From Candidatus Gastranaerophilales bacterium (GTDB lineage: Bacteria; Cyanobacteriota; Vampirovibrionia; Gastranaerophilales; Gastranaerophilaceae), in NCBI GenBank assembly GCA_944323255.1, contig CALURU010000002.1, positions 1-64,000 of the forward strand: a stretch of DNA of 64,000 nucleotides, in the 5' to 3' direction. Shown piece by piece: positions 18,338 through 26,474 of this stretch. The notes under the pieces were generated by a model that did not search any database, was not told where the DNA came from, and saw only the letters and a list, made by a program, of their open reading frames with translations. Position 1 is the first letter of the stretch, and each line of letters opens with the position of its first letter. The translations under genes were made by a program, and so were the position numbers.

Positions 18338-18985
18338 TTACAAATTATTCATAAAATGTTGTAATTCGACTTTGCTCTGCTGTAATTCCTGCTCAGCAGC
18401 TTTCAATGCCGCCTGAGTTTGTGCATATTCATTTTTATTGCTTTCGCTCTCTTTTTTAGATCTGGTCAAGTAATAAATCCCCATACCGATAAGTCCGCCG
18501 CAAACACCGCCGACAAGTCCGCTAAGCATTCCGCCGCAAAAGAACTTGCTGATACGATTATGCCTAGAGCCTAGAGCAAGTAAACCGCCAAATACTGTAC
18601 CTGAGGACAACGCACCATAGATTGTCCCATTTGCCCTATAATCATTTCTTTTTGCAGTTGGACGATTTTCTATTTCTGCAAGTTTTTCTCGTAAATTAGC
18701 GACTTTTGCTTCAGCTTTTTGAACGTTTGCTTCTAATCTAGTTTTTTCCGCAGCTGCCGTGCTAACATCAAATACCTTTCCTGCTGTTTGAGTTTGTTTA
18801 TGAATTTTCAAGAACTCCTCGTATTCAGCCTCCAGACCGGCGGCTTTAACCTGAGATGTAAAAATTCCCATTTCGCAATCATCAAGTACTTTGTTTCCTT
18901 TTGTCTCTCCTTCGAATGAACCGTCAACTTTTGCCGCTAACTCTCTCAGTTTTGCGTCCTGAATTTGTGCAATAGTAATCCCCAT
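18338..18985 (-). CDS. Glycine-zipper membrane protein, tandem paralogue A
   Basis: The protein of 215 residues has an N-terminal soluble helix region (MGITIAQIQDAKLRELAAKV), a coiled coil (about 68-112), a glycine-rich hydrophobic hairpin (about 125-170) ending YYLTRSKK, and a C-terminal coiled coil ending LQHFMN. It is near-identical at both ends to the neighbour at 19065-19706, but the hydrophobic core differs completely. The shared upstream sequence (AAGGAGGAAATT before ATG) shows that the duplication included the leader. Function is unknown; pore-forming, scaffold or envelope roles are possible. Confidence 0.75.
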   Translation of the reverse strand: MGITIAQIQDAKLRELAAKVDGSFEGETKGNKVLDDCEMGIFTSQVKAAGLEAEYEEFLKIHKQTQTAGKVFDVSTAAAEKTRLEANVQKAEAKVANLREKLAEIENRPTAKRNDYRANGTIYGALSSGTVFGGLLALGSRHNRISKFFCGGMLSGLVGGVCGGLIGMGIYYLTRSKKESESNKNEYAQTQAALKAAEQELQQSKVELQHFMNNL

Positions 18986-19064
18986 AATTTCCTCCTTTTT
19001 TCATTTTTTTTATATCTTGGTGTTGTTTGTTGTATGTATATAAAATTTACCGGTTATAATTCAA

Positions 19065-19706
19065 TTACAGAGTATTCATAAAATGTTGTAATTCTAATTT
19101 GCTCTTCTGTAATTCCAGCTCTGCGGCTTTCAATGCCGCCTGAGTTTGTGCATATTCTTTTTTATTGTTTTCGCTGTAAGCTTTTTCTTCGTCTTTAGAT
19201 CTGGTTAAGTAATAGACCCCTAAACCAATACCTAGACCGACTAATGCACCTGCCCCTGACAGAATAACAGCCGGAATACAAGTTTCCATTACGATAGAAG
19301 CTATAGTTCCAGGTATGGCACCAACACCAAAACCGCTCCAACAGCCTATAGCCTTACATTTTTCTTTCTTAGCAGATTCCGGACGATTTTCTATTTCTGC
19401 AAGTTTTTCACGTAAATTAGCGACTTTTTTTTCAGCTTTTTGAATGTTTGCTTCTAATCTTGTTTGTTCCGTTGCTGCCATATTGACATCAAATTCTTTT
19501 CCCGCAGCCGGAGTTTGTTTATGAATTTTCAAAAACTCCTCGTACTCAGCGTCCAGACCGGCAGATTTAACCTGTGATGTAAAAATTCCCATTTCGCAAT
19601 CATCAAGTACTTTGTTTCCTTTTGTCTCTCCTTCGAATGAACCGTCAACTTTTGCCGCTAACTCTCTCAGTTTTGCGTCCTGAATTTGTGCAATAGTAAT
19701 CCCCAT
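19065..19706 (-). CDS. Glycine-zipper membrane protein, tandem paralogue B
   Basis: The protein of 213 residues has the same start as paralogue A for about 48 residues with one substitution, and the same C-terminal coiled coil (KKEYAQTQAALKAAE). The central segment (about 115-165) is a different cysteine- and glycine-rich hydrophobic stretch (GAGALVGLGIGLGVYYLTRS). AAGGAGG lies 6 bases before ATG. The intergenic and 3' sequences of the two copies are also closely alike, which indicates a recent duplication with core replacement. Confidence 0.75.
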   Translation of the reverse strand: MGITIAQIQDAKLRELAAKVDGSFEGETKGNKVLDDCEMGIFTSQVKSAGLDAEYEEFLKIHKQTPAAGKEFDVNMAATEQTRLEANIQKAEKKVANLREKLAEIENRPESAKKEKCKAIGCWSGFGVGAIPGTIASIVMETCIPAVILSGAGALVGLGIGLGVYYLTRSKDEEKAYSENNKKEYAQTQAALKAAELELQKSKLELQHFMNTL

Positions 19707-19784
19707 AATTTCCTCCTTTTTCCTTTTTTAATATCTTCGTGTAATTCCCTGTACTCTTATAAAGTTTTCCGGCGGAGCAGAATT

Positions 19785-19814
19785 TACTACTACTACTACT
19801 ACTACTACTACTAC
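19785..19814. repeat. (TAC)10 microsatellite
   Basis: Ten uninterrupted TAC units lie in the intergenic region upstream of paralogue B, about 80 bases from its start codon. Such repeats change length by slippage. This one is in a position that could alter promoter spacing for the divergent or downstream genes. Confidence 0.9.
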
Positions 19815-19936
19815 GTGCGCTGCGTCTGAATTTCAGCTTTTTAAAATTTGTATTTACAAAACTTAATAACTCGTAAATTGTTTAACATTTCTTAATAAAA
19901 TAGTCGTTTTTGCATAAAAATTGTAATAACTATGTT

Positions 19937-20034
19937 ATCATTGCGAGGAAACAGCCGGAACAGCCCGAAGCAATCTTGAACGAATTTGACAATTAAACCG
20001 GATTGCCGCATCGCTGACGCTCCTTGCAATGACG
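19937..20034. repeat. REP-like extragenic element, full inverted pair
   Basis: The left half has CATTGCGAGG and CCCGAAGCAATC, and the right half has GGATTGC and CCTTGCAATG, so the unit is two inverted half-copies about 96 bases long. A half-copy occurs at 22441-22482. The pattern resembles repetitive extragenic palindromes (TCATTGCGAGG.. GAAGCAATCC) found in many genomes. The rest of the gap 19707-20193 has no gene. Confidence 0.75.
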
Positions 20035-20084
20035 CAAGTTTTGTCACATGCAGGATGGGCAAAGCGTGAGCGTGCCCTCTGAAA

Positions 20085-20117
20085 TTTTTTCTTCTTTCAT
20101 TTTTAAAGAAGAAAAAA
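20085..20117. repeat. Inverted repeat, TTTTTTCTTCTTT family
   Basis: Perfect 13-base arms (TTTTTTCTTCTTT / AAAGAAGAAAAAA) flank a 7-base loop. The same 13-base arms occur at 50012-50045. The position, upstream of tyrS, fits a terminator-like hairpin readable on both strands. Confidence 0.65.
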
Positions 20118-20193
20118 TGAAGAAGCTATATTTACCTTCACCTATCTTTTTGTTATCCTAAAGACAATTGGAATATTAAAGAGGAGTATAAAA

Positions 20194-21426
20194 ATGAGTG
20201 AAATAAGACAGGAATTTATAGATCAAGCAATCCAACTTACAAGAAACGCAGAAGTTTTACCGGGCGGAGTAAACGGCGGTGTACAGGAGCTTGCGGCAAA
20301 ATTACAGCACGCAGCCGATACAAATACGCCTCTGAGAATAAAACTCGGTATGGATCCGACAAGACCTGATTTACACCTCGGACACACCGTTGTTATGAGA
20401 AAGTTAAAAGAGTTTCAAAAACTCGGACATAAAATTGTCCTGCTCGTAGGCGGAGCGACTGCAATGATAGGCGATCCTTCCGGAAAGTCCGAAACACGTC
20501 CGGCTTTAACAAAAGAGCAGGTTGAAGAGAATGCCAAGACTTATTTTGCTCAAATGGGAAAAGTTCTGGATGTTTCAAAGGCGGAAGTTGTAAATAATGC
20601 TGATTGGCTTCACAAAATGACTTTTACAGAACTTTTGCAATTAGCAGGAAAAGTTACAGTCGCACAAATGATGACAAGAGATGATTTTGCAAAAAGATAC
20701 GCCGAAGGAAAACCAATCGCAATTCACGAATTTTTCTACCCGCTTATGCAGGCTTATGATTCCGTTGCAATAGATTCCGATATAGAACTCGGCGGTACTG
20801 ACCAGAGATTTAACACTCTTTTAGGACGTGACATTCAAACCGCTTATGGCAAAAAATACCCGCAGCTTGTTATGATGCTTCCGCTTCTTGAAGGCACTGA
20901 CGGTGTTGTTAAGATGTCTAAGACTTATCCTGAACACTGTATTTCACTCACAGACAGCGCTAAAGATATGTTCGGAAAACTCATGAGTATTCCTGACACT
21001 CTAATTACACGTTACTATTCACTTTTAACAGATGTAAGTCAGGAAGAACTCATTAAAATGGACAAAGAAATAGAATCCGGATCTATTAATCCTCGTGACA
21101 TCAAAATGAGACTTGCTCATATGATTACTGAAGAATATCACGGAAAAGAAGGCGCTGACAAAGCTCAGGAAGAATTTATCAATGTTGTATCCAACAAGGG
21201 GATTCCGGAAGATATTGAAAGTGTTAAGATTGATTCAGAAGTAAATATATTGGACTTACTGGTTAAGCTCGGTTTTGTACAAAGCAAGGGCGAAGCTAAA
21301 CGTCTGATACAGGGCGGAGGAGTTAAACTTGACGGGGAAAAACTTTCGGATATGGCTTATACGATTAATCCGAATATGGATGTGGTATTACAGGCAGGCA
21401 AAAGAAAGTTTGCGAAATTAGTATAA
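20194..21426 (+). CDS. tyrS: Tyrosyl-tRNA synthetase
   Basis: The class I enzyme of 410 residues charges tRNA-Tyr. The HIGH motif appears as HLGH (DLHLGHTVV, about 59-62), and the KMSKS motif appears as KMSKT. This marks the longer TyrS/TyrZ type rather than the KFGKT type. The C-terminal S4 RNA-binding domain is visible (LDLLVKLGFVQSKGEAKRLI). GAGGAG lies 7 bases before ATG. No T-box leader is evident in the upstream gap. It stands alone between repeat DNA and cysK. Confidence 0.96.
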   Translation: MSEIRQEFIDQAIQLTRNAEVLPGGVNGGVQELAAKLQHAADTNTPLRIKLGMDPTRPDLHLGHTVVMRKLKEFQKLGHKIVLLVGGATAMIGDPSGKSETRPALTKEQVEENAKTYFAQMGKVLDVSKAEVVNNADWLHKMTFTELLQLAGKVTVAQMMTRDDFAKRYAEGKPIAIHEFFYPLMQAYDSVAIDSDIELGGTDQRFNTLLGRDIQTAYGKKYPQLVMMLPLLEGTDGVVKMSKTYPEHCISLTDSAKDMFGKLMSIPDTLITRYYSLLTDVSQEELIKMDKEIESGSINPRDIKMRLAHMITEEYHGKEGADKAQEEFINVVSNKGIPEDIESVKIDSEVNILDLLVKLGFVQSKGEAKRLIQGGGVKLDGEKLSDMAYTINPNMDVVLQAGKRKFAKLV

Positions 21427-21522
21427 GTAGTGACAGGGTGACTAAGTGATTAAGTGACTAAGGAGAATTTATACTTTGTTCACGATTATGCCACCTATTA
21501 ATTTTTAAGAAAGGTTTTCCGT

Positions 21523-22398
21523 ATGATTTATAATAATGTCTTAGAGCTAATCGGCAGCACTCCTCTTGTAAGATACAAAGACAATATTTGCCTGAAACTT
21601 GAATATTTCAATCCTTCAAGCTCCATTAAAGACAGAGCTTCTTATTCTATGATAAAAGAGGCTATGAAGCGTGGTGAAATAAATCAAGATACGGTTATTA
21701 TAGAGCCGACGAGCGGGAATACCGGAATCGGGCTTGCAATGGTCTGCGCAGTTTTAGGGCTAAAACTTATTATCTGTATGCCGGAAAATATGTCCGTTGA
21801 GAGACAAAAAAACATTGCAGCATACGGAGCAGAGCTGATTCTCACACCTGCTCAAAAAGGTATGCAAGGTTCTGTTGATAAAGCCGAAGAATTAAAAAAG
21901 CTTTATCCAAACAGCTTTATTCCGATGCAATTTGCAAATCCGGATAACCCCAAGGCACACAAGCTAACCGCAAAAGAAATAGAAGAAGCAACCGGCGGTA
22001 AAGAGGTTGTAATTACTGCAGGAATCGGAACAGGCGGAACAGCATTCGGTCTTAAAGAGTACTTAAAAAATGCAATAGTTTACGGTATTGAACCGGCTGA
22101 AAGTCCTTTGTTTACAGAAGGTCGTGCAGGCGCTCACAAAATTCAGGGAATCGGAGCCAATTTTATACCGGAAATTGCAAAAAGCAAAGGTGAAAATTAT
22201 CTGGATGGCATTTTAACTGTAAAAGGAGATGATGCAATCGCTCAGGCAAAGGAACTGGCGCAGAAACACGGAATTTTCTGCGGAATATCAGGCGGAGCAA
22301 ATGTCATTGCAGCACTTGAACTTGAGAAAAAATATCCGGATAAACTTATTGTAGCAATAATTCCGGATAGCGGTGAAAGGTATCTGTCCGTATGGTAG
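21523..22398 (+). CDS. cysK: Cysteine synthase (O-acetylserine sulfhydrylase)
   Basis: The PLP enzyme of 291 residues makes cysteine from O-acetylserine and sulfide. The PLP lysine lies in SSSIKDRA (about residue 36), the substrate loop is PTSGNTGIGLA, and the phosphate-binding region is TAGIGTGGTAFG. The C-terminus IPDSGERYLSVW is typical. AAGG precedes ATG by about 9 bases. cysE follows after about 120 bases, so the two-step cysteine pathway is linked. A GGGGTAAAT word starts at the stop codon. The upstream gap contains heptad-like GTGACTAAG repeats. Confidence 0.95.
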   Translation: MIYNNVLELIGSTPLVRYKDNICLKLEYFNPSSSIKDRASYSMIKEAMKRGEINQDTVIIEPTSGNTGIGLAMVCAVLGLKLIICMPENMSVERQKNIAAYGAELILTPAQKGMQGSVDKAEELKKLYPNSFIPMQFANPDNPKAHKLTAKEIEEATGGKEVVITAGIGTGGTAFGLKEYLKNAIVYGIEPAESPLFTEGRAGAHKIQGIGANFIPEIAKSKGENYLDGILTVKGDDAIAQAKELAQKHGIFCGISGGANVIAALELEKKYPDKLIVAIIPDSGERYLSVW

Positions 22399-22440
22399 GG
22401 GGTAAATGTATCGTGGTGATAAGTATAACTGCAAGCCTGG

Positions 22441-22482
22441 CGTCATTGCGAGGAAATACCAAAGGCAGCCCGAAGCAATCCC
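22441..22482 (+). repeat. REP-like half element
   Basis: CGTCATTGCGAGG and CCCGAAGCAATCC match one half of the element at 19937-20034. It lies between cysK and cysE, inside the probable operon, and could form an RNA stem only with distant partners. Confidence 0.7.
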
Positions 22483-22517
22483 TTGTATAAAAAGAGAATA
22501 AAACAAAGAAGGTTCTA

Positions 22518-23165
22518 ATGTTAATACGTGCGATAAAAAAAATTAAAGAAGATATTAAAGTAATTTACGAAAAAGATCCGGCTGCTAATAATATTGCGGA
22601 AGTCCTTTTTTGTTACCCCGGACTTCAGGCGCTTATTTCGCACAGGATTGCGCACAAGCTTGCATATTGGGGAGTACCGTTTATTCCAAGGCTAATTTCA
22701 TACTGGACAAGGATTTTTACTGGAATTGAAATCCACCCCAAAGCCAGAATCGGAAACAGATTTTTTATCGACCACGGTGAAGGTGTTGTAATAGGAGAAA
22801 CAACCATTATCGGGAATGATGTCCTGATTTACCAGCAGGTAACACTCGGCGGAACGGGCAACGAGCACGGCAAACGCCACCCGACTATCGGGAATAACGT
22901 TATTATAGGCGCCGGAGCAAAAATCCTCGGCAACATTACAATCGGTGACAACACCCGTGTGGGCGCAGGTTCCGTCGTCGTCGATAATGTTCCTGAACAC
23001 TGCACCGTTGTCGGAGTTCCCGGACGTGTTGTTCAGCAAAAATTCTTTAATCAAGACGGAATTTTAATGCACAACAGGATTCCGGATCCGGTAAAATGCG
23101 AATTGAACAGGTTAAAATACGAAGTTCAGGCGCTCAAAGAAGAATTGGCGGCTAAAAAATCTTGA
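22518..23165 (+). CDS. cysE: Serine O-acetyltransferase
   Basis: The enzyme of 215 residues transfers acetyl from acetyl-CoA to serine, the step before CysK. The left-handed beta-helix hexapeptide repeats are clear (IHPKARIGNRFFIDHGEGVV, then IGNDVLIYQQVTLGG). The catalytic His lies in FIDHGEG, and the GNVVIGAGAKILGNI-type turns follow. The C-terminal helix (about 190-215) is lysine- and glutamate-rich. AAGAAGG precedes ATG by 5 bases. It belongs to the short epsilon-poxilin/cyanobacterial-like CysE form rather than the long enterobacterial one. Confidence 0.95.
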   Translation: MLIRAIKKIKEDIKVIYEKDPAANNIAEVLFCYPGLQALISHRIAHKLAYWGVPFIPRLISYWTRIFTGIEIHPKARIGNRFFIDHGEGVVIGETTIIGNDVLIYQQVTLGGTGNEHGKRHPTIGNNVIIGAGAKILGNITIGDNTRVGAGSVVVDNVPEHCTVVGVPGRVVQQKFFNQDGILMHNRIPDPVKCELNRLKYEVQALKEELAAKKS

Positions 23166-23252
23166 TTTTTATGTAACAAAAACGTTACAAAAGGGCAAAT
23201 AATTTGCTGTACAAAACTTTATATAATTGTGTGAAGTGAAAGGATTTAGTGT

Positions 23253-23972
23253 ATGTCTATATCAATTAATAACAATCAACCTACAGAGGTCGTAACAAAA
23301 CAACCGTCATTTAGAGGCAAATGGGATAAGACAGAGCAAGGAAATCCTTATTACAAAACGAACACGGGTGCGGTCGCCGGAGGAATAATGGCAGTTCCGG
23401 CAGCAATGCTACAACTTCAAAAACTTTCGCTACCTACTACAGAAGAAGAAGCATTAAAAAACGTAGATAAGTTTAAGAATGCATTTTTAAAAAGGATGGA
23501 TAAAGATAGTGCCCAAATTTTCAATGAAAGTTTTAACGAGGGGTTAAAAGCCGAAAAAGATAACATTTTAAAACAAATCGAAAAGAATAAGAAACTTAAA
23601 TCTTTAGCCGTTCCTTTTGCAATAGTTGCAGCGGGATTAACCGCCGGTTGCGGATTTTTTGTCGATCATTTGAGAAATAAAAAAGCACAAGAAGCAGCAG
23701 ATACTGTAAAACAGGTTGGAGTTAAAAATGCTGTTATACAAAATGATGCAATTCAGCTTTCTAATAAAGGAAGAGCGTATTATGAATCTAATGAAGGCTC
23801 AAAGTATGGCGCCTTATTAGGTGCAGGCTGCGGAATCGTACACAGTTTATCAAACGGTAAGAATAAAGCCGGAGCTTTTGTCGCAAACGCACTTACATTT
23901 GCTCTCGGCGGCTGGATTATGGGCAAAATTGCAGACTCTGCTGCAAACAAAGATGCAAGAAAGCATTCTTAA
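23253..23972 (+). CDS. Unknown protein with PSFRGKW motif and two membrane segments
   Basis: The protein of 239 residues begins with a short disordered Asn/Gln-rich stretch and the motif PSFRGKWDKTEQGNPYY, a type of start I associate with uncharacterised proteins of gut Melainabacteria (recollection, not checked). Hydrophobic stretches lie near residues 35-55, 110-130 and 185-225, with glycine zippers such as GALLGAGCGI. No enzyme motif is present. It is monocistronic, with AAAGGA 9 bases before ATG. Confidence 0.7.
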   Translation: MSISINNNQPTEVVTKQPSFRGKWDKTEQGNPYYKTNTGAVAGGIMAVPAAMLQLQKLSLPTTEEEALKNVDKFKNAFLKRMDKDSAQIFNESFNEGLKAEKDNILKQIEKNKKLKSLAVPFAIVAAGLTAGCGFFVDHLRNKKAQEAADTVKQVGVKNAVIQNDAIQLSNKGRAYYESNEGSKYGALLGAGCGIVHSLSNGKNKAGAFVANALTFALGGWIMGKIADSAANKDARKHS

Positions 23973-24000
23973 ATTTGTGAAATCTATGTAAACTCCCCAC

Positions 24001-24029
24001 TTGCAAATTTAAAAAAACTATATTATAAT
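24001..24029 (+). promoter_or_regulatory. Sigma-70-type promoter
   Basis: TTGCAA (24001-24006) and TATAAT (24024-24029) are separated by exactly 17 bases. The predicted transcript would start near 24036, leaving a leader of about 115 bases before the zinc-ribbon/RGG gene at 24150. Confidence 0.75.
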
Positions 24030-24149
24030 ACATGCAGAGAGTTGAATTTTCAGCTCGATGTTTTTTGATTGAATCTCATATTATTTTAATTGATAGGATT
24101 ATTATTAAGTAGTGAAATTTTTTAATTATTTGGTTAAGAGGCTTTTATT

Positions 24150-25127
24150 ATGTATGTAAACAAGTGCATTAAGTGTGGTGCGGAATTTGAAACGAAAAAC
24201 CCCAAAAGAGTAATATGTCCTAATTGCTTATATGCAGACAAGGGTAGTGAATCGTCTGATGAAAAACCTATGCAGAGTTATAGCTCCTACAGCTCATACT
24301 CTACCGAATCCAGACCGAGAAATTATGATAGACCGCAGCAAGGCGGATACAGACAAAACAATAACAATTATCAAAGACGTGATAACAGAGATTACAGAGG
24401 TAATTACCAGAGACGTGATAATAACGGACGCCCTCAACAAAGGCGTGATAACAGAGGCGGCGGATTCAGAAATAATTATGCAAGTGTAAGACCGCAGCAG
24501 CGCCGTCCGATGAAAAAACAGCCTAAACAGGCAAGACCATTGCTTATCAGTAAAGAGCAACTGGAACAAATAGAAGTTTTGTATAAAGCGATGTTACCTT
24601 TACCAAACCCTGATTGCCATGAAGTAATCGGTGCAAAATTAGGTATTGAGCCGCAAAAAGTATTTTTTGGAATTAATCTGGTTCGTCAAAAAATGATGTT
24701 ACCAAAGCTTCCGTTCCCGAAACGTAAGCTTGCTATCTCTCCTGATCAGATGATGGCAATAAAGGCTCTTTATGAACCATTACTACCGCTCCCTCCAATT
24801 GGCTGCCACAAAATTATAGCAGCTCAATTAAAAATGGATGAATGGAGAGTTCACGTAGGTATTAAGCTTATAAGAGCTCAAATGGGCTTAGATAGGTGGA
24901 ATGAAGATAGAGCAGATAAACCTGCAGATTATATGGTTGCAAAACACACCAAACCTTCTTCCGAAGAAAAAGTTCCAGTAGCCGTAGAAGCTAAAGTTCC
25001 TGCTGAAACAAAAGAACCTGCTGAATCTGTTCAAGAATCTTCTTCTGAATCTGCAAATGAAGAACCTGCTGCTGAAGAAAAACCTAAACGGGGAAGAAAA
25101 CCTAAGAAGAAAGACGATGAAGAATAA
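24150..25127 (+). CDS. Zinc-ribbon protein with RGG-like linker and duplicated domain
   Basis: The protein of 325 residues starts with a four-cysteine zinc ribbon (CIKCGAEF and CPNC at about 6-28). An Arg/Gly/Gln/Asn/Tyr-rich disordered region (about 45-125) follows, with repeats like YQRRDNRDYRGNYQRRDN. Then come two copies of a roughly 58-residue unit (ISKEQLEQIEVLYKAMLPLP / ISPDQMMAIKALYEPLLPLP, each with a conserved CH pair) and an acidic/basic tail. The composition suggests RNA or ribosome binding. It overlaps rimM by 11 bases. It is not a KH or S16 protein, although it occupies the usual position upstream of rimM-trmD. Confidence 0.8.
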   Translation: MYVNKCIKCGAEFETKNPKRVICPNCLYADKGSESSDEKPMQSYSSYSSYSTESRPRNYDRPQQGGYRQNNNNYQRRDNRDYRGNYQRRDNNGRPQQRRDNRGGGFRNNYASVRPQQRRPMKKQPKQARPLLISKEQLEQIEVLYKAMLPLPNPDCHEVIGAKLGIEPQKVFFGINLVRQKMMLPKLPFPKRKLAISPDQMMAIKALYEPLLPLPPIGCHKIIAAQLKMDEWRVHVGIKLIRAQMGLDRWNEDRADKPADYMVAKHTKPSSEEKVPVAVEAKVPAETKEPAESVQESSSESANEEPAAEEKPKRGRKPKKKDDEE

Positions 25128-25629
25128 TTTTGTCTCTATAGGTAAAATTCTTAATTTTCACGGTGTTCAAGGTGAAGCGAAACTTGGGTATTCTAAAAAT
25201 AGAGAAGATTTTTTGTCTCAGATTAAAGAGGTTTATGTTCAGTTTGGATCTGAATACAAAAAACTTGAAGTTTCAAGAATCAGGTTTACTCCCAAGTGTG
25301 GAATTATTAAGTTTAAAGGGATTGATACTTTAAATGATATTTTAGAATACAAAAATAAATTGATTTTTGTAACAGAAGAGACTGCAAGAAGTTTTCTTGA
25401 AGAAGATGAATTTCTGATAGACGAACTTGTCGGGTTAGATGTTTATGACGGTGATAAGAAAGTCGGCTCCGTGGTAGGTGTTTCTAATAACGGTGCAAGT
25501 GACTTGCTTTCTGTCAAGAATTTGGACAAAAAAGTCTGTCTTGTACCTTTTGTCAAAGCTATTGTGCTTTCTGTCGACATAAAAAACAGAAAAATCCAAA
25601 TAAACAATCTTGAAGGGCTGCTTTCATGA
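25117..25629 (+). CDS. rimM: Ribosome maturation factor RimM
   Basis: The protein of 170 residues has the N-terminal RimM barrel (VSIGKILNFHGVQGEAKL) and the C-terminal PRC-type barrel (LIDELVGLDVYDGDKKVGSV). It binds S19 and helps 30S head assembly. ATG at 25117 was chosen over a longer frame because the RimM domain begins there. It overlaps the upstream gene by 11 bases and trmD by 4 bases (ATGA). The pairing with trmD is the standard order. Confidence 0.92.
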   Translation: MKNNFVSIGKILNFHGVQGEAKLGYSKNREDFLSQIKEVYVQFGSEYKKLEVSRIRFTPKCGIIKFKGIDTLNDILEYKNKLIFVTEETARSFLEEDEFLIDELVGLDVYDGDKKVGSVVGVSNNGASDLLSVKNLDKKVCLVPFVKAIVLSVDIKNRKIQINNLEGLLS

Positions 25630-26315
25630 AATTTGATGTTTTAACCTTGTTTCCGGAATTAATACAATCTCATATGGATTTCAGTATTATGAAGCGTGCA
25701 TCAGAAGATGGAATTATTACGGTAAATACGGTTAATCCAAGAGATTTTACCTTGGATAAGCACAAAAAAGTCGATGATACACCTTACGGGGGCGGCGCTG
25801 GAATGGTTTTAATGCCTCAGCCTTATGTGGATGCGTATAATTCTGTCGAAAAAACGAAAAATAGTATTACTTTAATGATGACACCGCAGGGCGAGCCGTT
25901 TTGCGACAGGATTTCAAATGAACTTGCAGAATATGAGCAAATCATTATTCTTTGCGGACATTATGAAGGTTTTGACGAAAGAATCAGGGATATTATTAAG
26001 CCGAGAGAAATCTCTACCGGAGATTTTGTTTTGACAGGCGGGGAGCTTCCGGCTTTATGCATAATTGACAGTGTTTCAAGAAAAATCGAAGGAACCCTCG
26101 GAAAAATTGAATCGGCTCATGATGACAGTTTTTCAGACGGGCTTCTTGAATATCCGCAGTATACGAAACCCAGAGAGTATATGGGGTATAAAGTTCCTGA
26201 TGTACTTTTAAGCGGGAATCATAAGTTGATTGAAGAGTATAGAAAAGAGCAAAAAATTTTAAGAACCCAAAAAAAACGCCCTGACTTGTGGGAAAAATAT
26301 CTTGAAAATAATTAA
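25626..26315 (+). CDS. trmD: tRNA (guanine-37-N1)-methyltransferase
   Basis: The enzyme of 229 residues methylates G37 next to the anticodon using SAM and has a knotted SPOUT fold. Family signatures are FDVLTLFPELI, DTPYGGGAGMV (active-site Asp and cofactor loop), IILCGHYEGFDERI and GDFVLTGGELP. Start and stop are clean; the start overlaps rimM by ATGA. No rplS follows, unlike many genomes. Confidence 0.96.
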   Translation: MKFDVLTLFPELIQSHMDFSIMKRASEDGIITVNTVNPRDFTLDKHKKVDDTPYGGGAGMVLMPQPYVDAYNSVEKTKNSITLMMTPQGEPFCDRISNELAEYEQIIILCGHYEGFDERIRDIIKPREISTGDFVLTGGELPALCIIDSVSRKIEGTLGKIESAHDDSFSDGLLEYPQYTKPREYMGYKVPDVLLSGNHKLIEEYRKEQKILRTQKKRPDLWEKYLENN

Positions 26316-26474
26316 TCAACTTACTTAATTACTCTCTCATTTTATCCTAATATTTCTTCTTAAATCCGCCGTAAATTCTATGTAAATATTTGTAACAATT
26401 ATCAATCATCCCCTAAAGTTTTGAAAATAAATGCCGTTATAAATAGTGTTTTTTCTTGAAAAAAGGAATGTAAG

